Shown in pieces: positions 36,322 to 45,727 of a stretch of DNA of 64,000 nucleotides. The stretch spans positions 1 to 64,000 of the forward strand of contig NZ_JABMCI010000059.1 in NCBI RefSeq assembly GCF_013359775.1. The letters run 5' to 3'. Made by a program: the position numbers and the translations under genes. Source of the DNA: Cellulomonas humilata (lineage in GTDB: Bacteria > Actinomycetota > Actinomycetes > Actinomycetales > Cellulomonadaceae). Every line of letters begins with the position of its first letter. Positions within the stretch are counted from its first letter, which is position 1. Under the pieces are notes generated by a model, which was not told the DNA's origin, did not search any database, and was given only the letters and a program-made list of their open reading frames with translations.

Positions 36322-37249
36322 CCAGCTCGGCGAGCCGCGGCGGGTTGGCCCCTGCCCGCGAGACCGTGATGGCCGCGATCCGTGCGCACCGCTCCAGCAC
36401 CGCCTGGACGGTGGCCGCGTCCACGTCGGCGAGCGCCTGACGACGACCCGCACCGAGCAGCCCCGCCGACCACAGCCCGTCGATCAGGCCGCCCATGAAC
36501 GAGTCGCCGGCGCCGACCGTGTCCGCCACCTGCACCTTCGGGGCCTCGACCGAGATCCGCGCGCCGGCCGACGTGCTCGCGAACGCGCCTTCACCGCCGT
36601 GCGTCACGACGACGAGCGACGGCCCGGACCGGCTCCACTGCTCCGCGATCTCGGCGGGTGCGACGCCGGGGTGCAGCCAGGCGAGGTCCTCGTCGCTGAC
36701 CTTGACCACGTCGGCCAGCCGGACCAGCGCGTCGACCACGGGCAGCGCGTGCGCGGGGGAGCCCATGAGCACCGGGCGCAGGTTCGGGTCGTAGGTGATG
36801 GTCGACGTGGAGCGGCGTCGCGCCACGATCTTCGCGACCGCGGTCCCGCCCGGCTGCAGCACTGTCGCGATCGAGCCGGTGTGGACGACCACCGGGTCTC
36901 CCGGGTCCTCGTCCCACGTCTCGGGCAGGTCCCACTCGAGGTCGAACTCGTAGGTCGCCGCGCCGGTCTCGCCGATGTGGGCGGTCGCCACAGGCGTGCG
37001 CAGGGCCGAGCGGTTGCCCTGCAGGACGTTCACCCCCGAGCCGCGCAGGTGCCGCCGGACGAGCTCGCCGTCGGTGTCGTGCCCGAGCCAGGTGAGCAGG
37101 TCCACGCGCCGGCCGAGACGCCCGAGCCCGAGGGCCACGTTGGCGGGGCTGCCGCCGGGGTGCTGGGCCCGGCTGCCGTCGGGACGCGTGACGACGTCGA
37201 TCAGCGCCTCACCGAGGACGAGTGCGCGCTCGACGGAGGGCGTGGTCAT
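36317..37249 (-). CDS. PfkB-family carbohydrate kinase (fructokinase-like)
   Basis: A 310-residue ribokinase-fold sugar kinase. The N-terminal GEALIDVV, the di-Gly motif GGSPANVALGLGRLG (32-46) and the C-terminal signature DTVGAGDSFMGG with the catalytic Asp are all present. The N-terminal pattern is closest to fructokinases. Its ATG shares a base with the xseB stop (TGATG), so a sugar kinase is coupled to a nuclease subunit. Convergent to the sugar importer, whose product it might phosphorylate; that link is inference. Confidence 0.9.
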   Translation of the reverse strand: MTTPSVERALVLGEALIDVVTRPDGSRAQHPGGSPANVALGLGRLGRRVDLLTWLGHDTDGELVRRHLRGSGVNVLQGNRSALRTPVATAHIGETGAATYEFDLEWDLPETWDEDPGDPVVVHTGSIATVLQPGGTAVAKIVARRRSTSTITYDPNLRPVLMGSPAHALPVVDALVRLADVVKVSDEDLAWLHPGVAPAEIAEQWSRSGPSLVVVTHGGEGAFASTSAGARISVEAPKVQVADTVGAGDSFMGGLIDGLWSAGLLGAGRRQALADVDAATVQAVLERCARIAAITVSRAGANPPRLAELA

Positions 37250-37506
37250 CAGGACTCCTCGTCGGTGGGGGGCACGGCGGTGTCGCGCACCGCACTCAGT
37301 CGCTCACGCGCCCCGTCGAGCCACTCCTGGCAGCGCTTGGCGAGGGCCTCGCCGCGCTCCCAGAGCGTCAGCGACTCCTCGAGGGTCGCGGCACCGGCCT
37401 CGAGCCGGGCGACCACCGCCACCAGCTCGTCGCGGGCCTCTTCGTAGCCGAGGGTGGCCACGTCGGCGTTCGGGTCGGACGGTGGGGACTGGGACGGCTT
37501 CGGCAC
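37249..37506 (-). CDS. xseB: Exodeoxyribonuclease VII small subunit
   Basis: An 85-residue helical subunit that assembles in several copies on XseA to make the exonuclease VII single-strand DNase. The conserved helical hairpin [20 protein letters not shown] and [19 protein letters not shown] is clear. The first 18 residues are Pro/Ser-rich. GTG at 37506 is chosen; an in-frame TTG 12 nt upstream overlaps the stop of the tiny membrane ORF and could also be used. The order xseA - small ORF - xseB - kinase runs on one strand. Confidence 0.92.
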   Translation of the reverse strand: MPKPSQSPPSDPNADVATLGYEEARDELVAVVARLEAGAATLEESLTLWERGEALAKRCQEWLDGARERLSAVRDTAVPPTDEES

Positions 37507-37514
37507 GGGGACAG

Positions 37515-37667
37515 TCAACCAGGATGTGCCCACACCGTCGGCGATCCGTTCGGCCGGTGAGGGCGCGCGACGAGCCAGTCGAGCGCGAGCACGAGCCCCG
37601 CGGCCATCATCGCGACGAGAGTGACCACCAGGATGAGAACGCTCGCCTGCCGCCGCCGATCGCTCAT
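37515..37667 (-). CDS. 50-residue single-pass membrane protein between xseA and xseB
   Basis: A small reading frame, ATG to TGA, encoding 50 residues: a basic start MSDRRRQAS, one strong membrane helix at about 10-33 ([20 protein letters not shown]), then [11 protein letters not shown]. Basic N-terminus and hydrophobic helix follow the positive-inside rule. It ends 9 nt before the xseB GTG and starts 33 nt after the xseA stop, with a weak GGGG upstream. I do not recognise a family. It is probably a real micro-protein cotranscribed with exonuclease VII. Confidence 0.6.
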   Translation of the reverse strand: MSDRRRQASVLILVVTLVAMMAAGLVLALDWLVARPHRPNGSPTVWAHPG

Positions 37668-37699
37668 CGCACCCCGGGGTCCGTCCGCACGCACGCGGG

Positions 37700-38956
37700 T
37701 CAGGGCTCGGTGACCTGGGCGGCGAGCTCGCCGCGGGCCACCCGGATGCGCAGGGCGTCGCCGTCGGCCACCTCGGCCGGGTCCCGGACCACGTGTCCGT
37801 CGGCCCGCCGGACGACCGCGTACCCCCGGTCGAGCGTCGCGGCCGGAGACAGAGCGCGCACCTGGGCGGCGAGCCCGGCCACCTCGGCCCGGCCGTGCAC
37901 GAGGGCGGTGTGCAGCGACCGTCGGGCGCTCTCCCGCAGGGCGACGACACGGTGCTCGTGGACGTCGACCAGCGTGGTCGGGTTGACCAGCACCGGCCGG
38001 CTGCGCCAGTGGTCGAGGCCGGTCTGCTCGCGGGTCAGTCGCATGGTCAGCGCGGCGCGGGCGCGGAGCCGGGCCTGCGTCACGCGCGCTCGCTCCTCGC
38101 TCACGTCCGGCACCACACGCTTGGCGGCGTCGGTGGGGGTCGACGCGCGGAAGTCCGCGACGAGGTCCAGCAGCGGCGTGTCCAGGTGGTGCCCGATCGC
38201 GCTGACCAGCGGGGTCCGGCAGGCCGCCGCCACGCGCACCAGCGACTCGTTGCTGAACGGCAGCAGGTCCTCGAACGAGCCGCCGCCGCGCGCGACCACG
38301 ATCACGTCGACACGCGGGTCCCGGTCGAGCTCCGCGATGGCCGCGCTGACCTCAGGGACGGCCCGCGGGCCCTGCACCGTCACGCGGCGGATCTCGAACT
38401 GCACCGCCGACCAGCGGGCGCGGGCGTTGGACACCACGTCGTGCTCGGCGTCCCCCTGCTGCGCGACGATCAGCCCCACCACCGCGGGCAGGAACGGCAG
38501 CGCGCGCTTGCGCGACGGCTCGAACAGCCCCTCGGCCCCGAGGATCCCCTTGAGGTGCTCGATCCGGGCCAGCAGCTCGCCCAGACCGACCAGCCGGACG
38601 TCGTCGGCCGCGAACGTCAGCGTGCCCTTCTTGGCGTGGAACTGCGGCCGGGCGTGCACCACGAGGTGCGCACCGTCGGCGAGCTTGTCGGCCAGCCTGT
38701 CGATGGTGGAGGCCGGCGCTGTGACCGACAGGGACATGTCGAGGTCCGTGTCACGGAGCGTGAGGAAGTAGAGGGTGTTCCACTTCTTGAGGTTGAGCAC
38801 CTGCCCCTCCACCCACACGGGCGGCATCTTCGCGATGTAGTCGGCGATCTTCGGCGCCAGGTGCCGGACGGGCCACGGGCGGTCGGGGGTGGTGTCCGCG
38901 GCGCGCAGCGGGGGCGGGCCGGCCGTCGCCGGGGTGATCAGGGGGCCGGTGCTCAC
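37700..38956 (-). CDS. xseA: Exodeoxyribonuclease VII large subunit
   Basis: Catalytic subunit of exonuclease VII, degrading single-stranded DNA from both ends to oligonucleotides. An N-terminal OB fold lies at about 25-130 ([27 protein letters not shown] strands), followed by the catalytic domain with [29 protein letters not shown] and [13 protein letters not shown], then a coiled-coil region and a C-terminal [10 protein letters not shown] segment. 418 residues, slightly short but full domain set. GTG at 38956 is used; ATG 18 nt upstream (MRQAGR) is equally possible. Divergent from ispH as in Rv1108c/Rv1110. Confidence 0.95.
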   Translation of the reverse strand: MSTGPLITPATAGPPPLRAADTTPDRPWPVRHLAPKIADYIAKMPPVWVEGQVLNLKKWNTLYFLTLRDTDLDMSLSVTAPASTIDRLADKLADGAHLVVHARPQFHAKKGTLTFAADDVRLVGLGELLARIEHLKGILGAEGLFEPSRKRALPFLPAVVGLIVAQQGDAEHDVVSNARARWSAVQFEIRRVTVQGPRAVPEVSAAIAELDRDPRVDVIVVARGGGSFEDLLPFSNESLVRVAAACRTPLVSAIGHHLDTPLLDLVADFRASTPTDAAKRVVPDVSEERARVTQARLRARAALTMRLTREQTGLDHWRSRPVLVNPTTLVDVHEHRVVALRESARRSLHTALVHGRAEVAGLAAQVRALSPAATLDRGYAVVRRADGHVVRDPAEVADGDALRIRVARGELAAQVTEP

Positions 38957-39091
38957 GCGCCCAGCCTGCCTCATCGCACCGACAGGCCGGATCGGGTCTC
39001 CCGCGGCCGGCGTGTGTCGACGCCGTGCGGGTCGGGTGCAGGTCACACCCGCAGGGCGCCTCCTGGCAGGGGCCGTCGCGACCTGCCGATC

Positions 39092-39097
39092 TAGACT
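39092..39097 (+). promoter_or_regulatory. -10 box of a leaderless promoter (ispH)
   Basis: TAGACT ends 6 nt before the ispH GTG; no ribosome site is present. Confidence 0.55.
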
Positions 39098-39103
39098 CGG
39101 ACC

Positions 39104-40162
39104 GTGACCCTCCCGACCGTCTCCGCTCTCGGCACGCCCGACGGGCCGACAGCCACCCGCAAGCGCGTCCTGCTGGCCGCCCCCCGCGGCTACTGCGCCG
39201 GCGTGGACCGCGCGGTCATCGCCGTCGAGAAGGCGCTCGAGCACTACGGCGCCCCGGTGTACGTGCGCAAGGAGATCGTGCACAACAAGTACGTCGTCGA
39301 GACGCTCGCCGCCCGCGGCGCGGTGTTCGTGGACGAGACCGACGAGGTCCCCGAGGGTGCCCGCGTGGTGTTCTCGGCGCACGGGGTCTCCCCGGCGGTG
39401 CACGCGCAGGCGGCCGCGCGGAACCTGCAGACGATCGACGCGACCTGCCCCCTGGTCACCAAGGTGCACAAGGAGGCCGTGCGGTTCGCGTCCGAGGACT
39501 ACGACATCCTGCTGATCGGCCACGAGGGTCACGAGGAGGTCGAGGGCACCTACGGGGAGGCCCCCGAGCACATCCAGGTGGTGAACTCGCCCGACGCCGT
39601 CGCCGACGTGGTGGTCCGCGACCCCGACAGGCTCATCTGGATCTCGCAGACGACGCTCTCGGTCGACGAGACCATGGACACCGTCCGCCGCCTGCGCGAG
39701 CGGTTCCCGAACCTGCAGGACCCGCCGAGCGACGACATCTGCTACGCCACCCAGAACCGGCAGGTCGCGGTGAAGAAGCTGGCGCCCGAGTGCGACCTGG
39801 TCATCACCGTCGGTTCCGCGAACTCGTCGAACTCCGTCCGGCTGGTCGAGGTGGCCCTCGATGCCGGCGCGCGCACCTCCTACCGCGTGGACAAGGCGTC
39901 CGAGATCGACCTCGCCTGGCTCGACGGGGTCACCACCGTGGGCGTCACGTCCGGCGCCTCGGTCCCCGAGATCCTGGTGCGCGACGTCCTGTCGCTGCTC
40001 GCCGAGCACGGCTTCGGCGAGGTCGAGGAGGTCCGCACGGCCACCGAGGACCTCATGTTCTCGCTGCCCCGCGAGCTGCGCGCCGACCTCAAGGCCGCCG
40101 GCAAGGCGCCCGTCACCCCGCGCCGCGACGGCCGCCGTTCGCTGGACGTCCAGCCCGCCTGA
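39104..40162 (+). CDS. ispH: 4-hydroxy-3-methylbut-2-enyl diphosphate reductase
   Basis: Last enzyme of the MEP pathway, making IPP and DMAPP with an iron-sulfur cluster. The three cluster cysteines are C31 (PRGYCAGV), C115 (DATCPLV) and C213 ([10 protein letters not shown]). H60 in [23 protein letters not shown] and SANSSNS complete the signature. 352 residues. GTG start with a TAGACT box 6 nt upstream suggests leaderless translation. It supplies the isopentenyl units used by the cis-prenyl transferase at 18 kb. Its stop sits in a small hairpin facing rmuC. Confidence 0.97.
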   Translation: MTLPTVSALGTPDGPTATRKRVLLAAPRGYCAGVDRAVIAVEKALEHYGAPVYVRKEIVHNKYVVETLAARGAVFVDETDEVPEGARVVFSAHGVSPAVHAQAAARNLQTIDATCPLVTKVHKEAVRFASEDYDILLIGHEGHEEVEGTYGEAPEHIQVVNSPDAVADVVVRDPDRLIWISQTTLSVDETMDTVRRLRERFPNLQDPPSDDICYATQNRQVAVKKLAPECDLVITVGSANSSNSVRLVEVALDAGARTSYRVDKASEIDLAWLDGVTTVGVTSGASVPEILVRDVLSLLAEHGFGEVEEVRTATEDLMFSLPRELRADLKAAGKAPVTPRRDGRRSLDVQPA

Positions 40163-40175
40163 CCGCCCGTCAGGC
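40157..40175. terminator. Compact hairpin containing the ispH and rmuC stop codons
   Basis: GCCTGAC and GTCAGGC pair (7 bp, 5-nt loop) across the convergent stops. Confidence 0.55.
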
Positions 40176-41513
40176 CGTCGACGCGCCCGTCGCGTCCGGG
40201 GTCCGCAGCGCAGCCTCCGCGCGCAACGCGCGCTCGTCCCGGTCCGCGCGGCCGTCGAACATCACGATCTGCTCCTCCGCGGACGCCACGAGCTCGGGCG
40301 CGCTGACCGCCGACAGCTGCGGGTTCACAGGGTCCGGCGTCGGCAGGTCCGCGTCGACCACGTGCAGGTCCGCGAACCGTCGCGCGCTGACCAGCACGCG
40401 GGTCTCGAGGGAGGACACGGTCTGGTTGTACGCGCCGGCCGCCGAGTCGATGGCCCGGCCCAGCTTGGCCAGGTGCGATCCCATGGTCGCCAGCCGCCCG
40501 TGCAGCTCCTTGCCGAGCGACAGCACCGCCTGCGCGTTGCTGGCCAGCGCGTCCTGACGCCACGCGTACGACACGGTCCGCAGCAGGGCGAGCAGCGTCG
40601 TCGGCGTCGCGATCACCACGTTGCGCTCGAACGCGTACTCGATCAGCAGCGGGTCCTGCTCGGCGGCCGCGTGCAGGAAGGACTCCGCCGGCACGAACAT
40701 CACGACGAACTCCGGCGCCGGGGCGAACTGGTCCCAGTAGCGCTTGCCCGACAGGTCGTCGACGTGTGCCCGGACGTGCCGCGCGTGCGCGGCCAGGCGC
40801 TCGGCGCGGACGCGCTCGTCAGTGGCCTGCGCGGCGTCGAGGAACCCGAGGAACGCGACCTTGGCGTCGACCACCACGTTCTTGCCTCCGGCCAGCTTGA
40901 TCACCATGTCCGGCCGGAGCAGACCGTCGTCGGTGCGCACCTGGTCCTGCTCCACGAAGTCGACGTGCGCGAGCATCCCCGCCGCCTCGACCACCCGCTT
41001 GAGCTGGAGCTCGCCCCACTTGCCCCGCACCTGCGACGACCGCAGGGCGGTGACCAGCTGCGCGGTCTCTCCCCGCAGGTGCTCGGACGCCTGGTGCATC
41101 GCGCGCACCTGCTCCCCGAGCGCTGCGTGACCCGCGGCCCGCGCCTGCTCGGCCGTCGACAGCTCCACGCGCACCTGGTCGAGCGTGCGGGACAACGGCT
41201 CCACCATCGCCCGGACGGCCTGCTCCCGCTGGGCCAGCTCCCCGACCTGCGTCTGGTGGTCCGCGGCGAACCGCTGGTGCGCGAGCGCGAGGAACTGGTC
41301 GCTGCTCGTCGCCAGCGCGTCGGCGGCCAACGACCGGAACTGGTCGGCCAGCCGGCCGGAGTCGGCGGCGGACCGCCGCTCGGCCTCGAGCGTCGCCCGC
41401 GCCCGGGCGGCCTCGATGTCGGCCGCCCGCAGCCGGGCCGACGCGAACGTCCAGCCGACGAGCACGCCGACGACGGCACCGATCGCGAGTCCGAGCAGCA
41501 GTCCAGTGTCCAT
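40170..41513 (-). CDS. rmuC: DNA recombination protein RmuC
   Basis: A 447-residue RmuC-family protein with an N-terminal membrane anchor (about 3-23), a long coiled coil (about 25-165) and a PD-(D/E)XK-like nuclease core with VRGKWGELQLKRVVEAAGM, PDMVIKLAGGKNVVVDAKVAFLGF and FVPAESFLHAA. In E. coli rmuC loss raises inversion rates at short inverted repeats; it is thought to be a membrane-tethered DNA nuclease. Starts 78 bp from the divergent ABC ATPase gene. Confidence 0.94.
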   Translation of the reverse strand: MDTGLLLGLAIGAVVGVLVGWTFASARLRAADIEAARARATLEAERRSAADSGRLADQFRSLAADALATSSDQFLALAHQRFAADHQTQVGELAQREQAVRAMVEPLSRTLDQVRVELSTAEQARAAGHAALGEQVRAMHQASEHLRGETAQLVTALRSSQVRGKWGELQLKRVVEAAGMLAHVDFVEQDQVRTDDGLLRPDMVIKLAGGKNVVVDAKVAFLGFLDAAQATDERVRAERLAAHARHVRAHVDDLSGKRYWDQFAPAPEFVVMFVPAESFLHAAAEQDPLLIEYAFERNVVIATPTTLLALLRTVSYAWRQDALASNAQAVLSLGKELHGRLATMGSHLAKLGRAIDSAAGAYNQTVSSLETRVLVSARRFADLHVVDADLPTPDPVNPQLSAVSAPELVASAEEQIVMFDGRADRDERALRAEAALRTPDATGASTA

Positions 41514-41579
41514 GACTGCAGGTTGACAGCACCCACTGACATCCGCCGGAAGGGGGAGGAGGCGAGGCTCCGGCGCCAC

Positions 41580-41585
41580 TACGGT
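41580..41585 (+). promoter_or_regulatory. -10 box of a leaderless promoter (ABC ATPase gene)
   Basis: TACGGT ends 6 nt before the ATG at 41592; no ribosome site is visible. Confidence 0.4.
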
Positions 41586-41591
41586 GGGGCG

Positions 41592-42359
41592 ATGTCGAAC
41601 GTACCCGCCCTCGAGCTGCGCGGACTGTGGCGCAAGTTCGGGGACAAGATCGCCGTCGCCGGGATCGACCTCGTCGTGCCCGCCGGATCGTTCTACGGCC
41701 TCGTCGGCCCCAACGGCGCCGGCAAGACGACCACGCTGTCGATGGCGACCGGGCTGCTCCAGCCGGACTTCGGCACGGTGCTGGTGCACGGGCAGGACCT
41801 GTGGGCGTCGCCGGTCGAGGTCAAGGGCATGCTCGGGGTGCTGCCCGACGGGGTCCGCCTGTTCGACCGGCTCACCGGCGAGCAGCTGATCACGTATGCG
41901 GGCCTGCTCCAGGGCCTCGACAGGGAGACGGTCGCCGCGCGGGCGACCGACCTGCTCGCCGCGTTCGACCTGACCAACGATGCCAACAAGCTGGTGGTCG
42001 AGTACTCCGCGGGCATGACCAAGAAGGTCGCGCTGGCGTGCGCGCTGGTGCACGCACCGCGGCTGCTGGTGCTGGACGAGCCGTTCGAGGCCGTCGACCC
42101 CGTGTCCGCCGCCAACATCCGGGACATCCTCGCCTCCTACGTCCGCACCGGCGGCACCGTGATCGTGTCGTCGCACGTCATGGACCTCGTGCAGCGGATG
42201 TGCGACCACGTCGCCGTGATCGCCGCCGGGCACGTCCTGGCGGCCGGCACGGTCGACGAGGTGCGCGGTGACAGCAGCCTCGAGGACCGGTTCGTCGACC
42301 TGGTCGGTGGACGGGTGAGCGGGGAGGGTCTCGCGTGGTTGCGCACCTCGTCCGCCTGA
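41592..42359 (+). CDS. ABC transporter ATPase (ABC-2/daunorubicin-type exporter)
   Basis: A 255-residue ATPase. Walker A GPNGAGKTTT is at about 36-45. The signature is degenerate (EYSAGMTKKVALA instead of LSGGQ), as in several ABC-2 type export ATPases, and Walker B reads LLVLDEPFEAVDP. The H-loop is VIVSSHVMD. Its last 25 bp overlap the permease start, so the pair is coupled. Cargo unknown. The TACGGT box 6 nt upstream suggests a leaderless transcript. Confidence 0.9.
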   Translation: MSNVPALELRGLWRKFGDKIAVAGIDLVVPAGSFYGLVGPNGAGKTTTLSMATGLLQPDFGTVLVHGQDLWASPVEVKGMLGVLPDGVRLFDRLTGEQLITYAGLLQGLDRETVAARATDLLAAFDLTNDANKLVVEYSAGMTKKVALACALVHAPRLLVLDEPFEAVDPVSAANIRDILASYVRTGGTVIVSSHVMDLVQRMCDHVAVIAAGHVLAAGTVDEVRGDSSLEDRFVDLVGGRVSGEGLAWLRTSSA

Positions 42360-43894
42360 AGCTGACCCTGCTGCGCAACGGTCTGCGGCGCAGCCCGTGG
42401 CAGGTGGTCGGCCTCGTCGTCGGGGCGATCTACGGCCTGGGGGCCCTGGTGCTGGTCGTCGGCTCGATGGGTGTGCTCAGCGTGCAGGAGCCCGACATCC
42501 GCGGGCTCGTCGTCGTGCTCGTCGGCTCGGTGCTCGTGCTGGGCTGGTGGGTGGTGCCGCTCGTCGCGTTCGGGATCGACTCGACCGTCGACCCGGCGCG
42601 GTTCGTCACGTTCGGCATCCCACGGCGCTCGCTCCTGACCGGGCTGGCGCTCACCGGGCTGATCGGCATCCCCGGCGTGGTGAGCGCCGGCTCGGCGCTC
42701 GCGTTGGCGGGGGTGTGGTGGCGGACCCCGGTGGCCCTCGTCGTCGGCATCGTGTGCTCGGTCATCGGGCTGGCCACCTGCGTCATCGGCGCGCGGGCGA
42801 CCACCTCGGCGGCCTCCACGCTGGTGGCGAGCCGGCGGTTCCGTGAGGTGGCGGCCGCACTGGCCGTGCTCCCGTTCATCGTCGTCGGACCGATCCTCGG
42901 GAGGTTGTCCGACAGCTCGGCGATCACCGCGCGGACCCTCGAGCAGATCGCCGAGGTGCTGTCCTGGACCCCGCTCGGTGCGGCCTGGGCGGTTCCCGGC
43001 GACGTCGCCGACGGCCAGTGGGCGACGGCGGCGGCACGGTTCGGGATCGCGGTCGCGACGCTGCTCGTGGTGGTCGTCGTGTGGGACCGGGCCTTCGCAC
43101 ACGCTCTCGTGAACCCTGCCCACGAGAAGGTCTCCACCCGGGGTCACGGCCTCGGCTGGTTCGACCGCCTCCCCGCCACCCCGCTCGGTGCCGTCACCGC
43201 GCGCTGCCTCACCTACTGGGCGCGGGACCCCCGGTACGCCCTCGCCGTCGCGATCGTCCCGGTCCTCGCGATCGTGTTCTACGTCGTCAGCCCGGACGGC
43301 GGCCTGGTCCTGCTGATCGGCCCGATCGCGGGGTACCTGATGGGCTGGGGCATCTCGGCCGACGTCGCGTACGACGGCACCGCCTTCTGGACGCACGTGG
43401 CCGCGCCGCTGCACGGCACCACGGACCGGCTCGGCCGGGTCATCGCCGCAGGCACCATCGCGGTGCCGGCGGTCGTCGTCCTGACGATCGGCTCCGCTCT
43501 GCTGGCCGGCCAGCCGGAGGTCATCCCTGCCCTGCTCGGCCTCTCGTTCGGCGTGCTGCTCACGGCGCTCGGCGGGTCCAGCGTGCTGTCCGCGCTCGTC
43601 GTCTACCCCGTCCAGCTGCCGGGCGAGAACCCGTTCCAGACCAAGCAGGGCGCGTCGATGGCGACCGTGCTCTCCCAGTTCGCCGGCTGGCTCGCCGTGA
43701 TGGCGCTGAGCCTGCCGGAGATCGTGCTGGCGGTGCTGGCCGTCCGGGGCGGGTCGGCGACGCTCGGCTGGGTCACCCTCGTCGTGGGGATCCTGCTCGG
43801 GTCGGTGCTGCTCGCGATCGGGGTGCGGATCGGCGGTCGTGCCCTGGACCGCACCGGACCGGACCTGCTGCGCAAGATCGTGGCGTTCGCCTGA
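42335..43894 (+). CDS. ABC transporter permease, large multi-pass
   Basis: A 519-residue membrane protein with about eleven hydrophobic segments; the first two are near 22-45 and 55-75. It resembles the large exporter permeases that partner ABC-2 ATPases in actinobacteria, including the run LLRNGLRRSPWQVVGLVVGA at the start. GTG at 42335 has GGGGAGGG 6 nt upstream and overlaps the ATPase gene by 25 bp. No soluble domain. Substrate unknown. Confidence 0.85.
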   Translation: MVAHLVRLKLTLLRNGLRRSPWQVVGLVVGAIYGLGALVLVVGSMGVLSVQEPDIRGLVVVLVGSVLVLGWWVVPLVAFGIDSTVDPARFVTFGIPRRSLLTGLALTGLIGIPGVVSAGSALALAGVWWRTPVALVVGIVCSVIGLATCVIGARATTSAASTLVASRRFREVAAALAVLPFIVVGPILGRLSDSSAITARTLEQIAEVLSWTPLGAAWAVPGDVADGQWATAAARFGIAVATLLVVVVVWDRAFAHALVNPAHEKVSTRGHGLGWFDRLPATPLGAVTARCLTYWARDPRYALAVAIVPVLAIVFYVVSPDGGLVLLIGPIAGYLMGWGISADVAYDGTAFWTHVAAPLHGTTDRLGRVIAAGTIAVPAVVVLTIGSALLAGQPEVIPALLGLSFGVLLTALGGSSVLSALVVYPVQLPGENPFQTKQGASMATVLSQFAGWLAVMALSLPEIVLAVLAVRGGSATLGWVTLVVGILLGSVLLAIGVRIGGRALDRTGPDLLRKIVAFA

Positions 43895-43907
43895 CGAGGG
43901 GCCCCCG

Positions 43908-43913
43908 TAGACT
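43908..43913 (+). promoter_or_regulatory. -10 box of a leaderless promoter (ychF)
   Basis: TAGACT ends 8 nt before the ychF GTG. TTCGCC 16 bp upstream (43886-43891) may serve as -35. Confidence 0.55.
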
Positions 43914-43921
43914 TCCCCCCT

Positions 43922-44995
<1,074 letters not shown>

Positions 44996-45121
44996 CGCCG
45001 TCGGGCACGGCTGCGCGCCGAGCGGGTGAACCTTCGGACGGCTGTCCCGGTGCGCCCCGGTTCGGGTGGGTGACTTCCCTGTGCCGCCGCACCGACCCGG
45101 CCTGCCCCGTCGTGGGCGCCG

Positions 45122-45127
45122 TAGGCT
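45122..45127 (+). promoter_or_regulatory. -10 box of a leaderless promoter
   Basis: TAGGCT ends 7 nt before the ATG at 45135; no ribosome site. Confidence 0.5.
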
Positions 45128-45134
45128 CGCAGAC

Positions 45135-45563
45135 ATGACCCAGGCCGAGGATCTCGCCAGTGTGGAACGTCTGTACGCAACGCTCGACACGAGTGCGCTC
45201 CTGGCGCTCCTGCCGTTGATCGACACGCTCTCGGAGCGGGTACGAGAGGAGATCGAGCGCATCGGCGGGCCCGTGACGTCCATCTCGGAGGCCCAGAAGC
45301 ACGCCGCCCTGTTCGAGTCCGTCACGGAGGGTCTCGCGGGCCTCGCGAACCAGTGGCCGGGCAGCGACGCCTTCCAGGAGATGCAGGCGCAGGTGGACGC
45401 CGACAAGGCCAAGCTCCAGGCCCGAGCCGAGTCGGCCCGCTCGTTCCAGGCCGAGGCCCTGGACAAGACGTTCGTGTACTCGATCAACCTGCACCAGCGC
45501 CGGCAGCTCGCGATCTTCGAGCTCGAGCGGCGCGGCGTCCTGCCGACGTGGTTCAGCGCGTAG
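45135..45563 (+). CDS. Hypothetical helical protein
   Basis: A 142-residue soluble protein I do not recognise. It is predicted to be mostly alpha-helical and acidic, without cysteines or membrane segments. A long helix covers about 83-115 (ADKAKLQARAESARSFQAEA) and the C-terminus is RGVLPTWFSA. ATG at 45135 is preferred over an in-frame GTG 69 nt upstream because a TAGGCT -10 box lies 7 nt before it. Stand-alone gene after ychF. No function can be inferred. Confidence 0.7.
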   Translation: MTQAEDLASVERLYATLDTSALLALLPLIDTLSERVREEIERIGGPVTSISEAQKHAALFESVTEGLAGLANQWPGSDAFQEMQAQVDADKAKLQARAESARSFQAEALDKTFVYSINLHQRRQLAIFELERRGVLPTWFSA

Positions 45564-45727
45564 GTCGCGGGGCGGACGACCGCCGCACCGAGGGCAGCGG
45601 AGCTCCGGCCCACGTCTGACCCCGTAGTTTGCTCGCCAGGTGCTTTCCCGTTCGGTGCGGGCTACCGTGCAGAGAGGTCGAACTCGTACCGGGCAACGAG
45701 GCCCGGTCGTGCCCTGGGGAGGCACCG

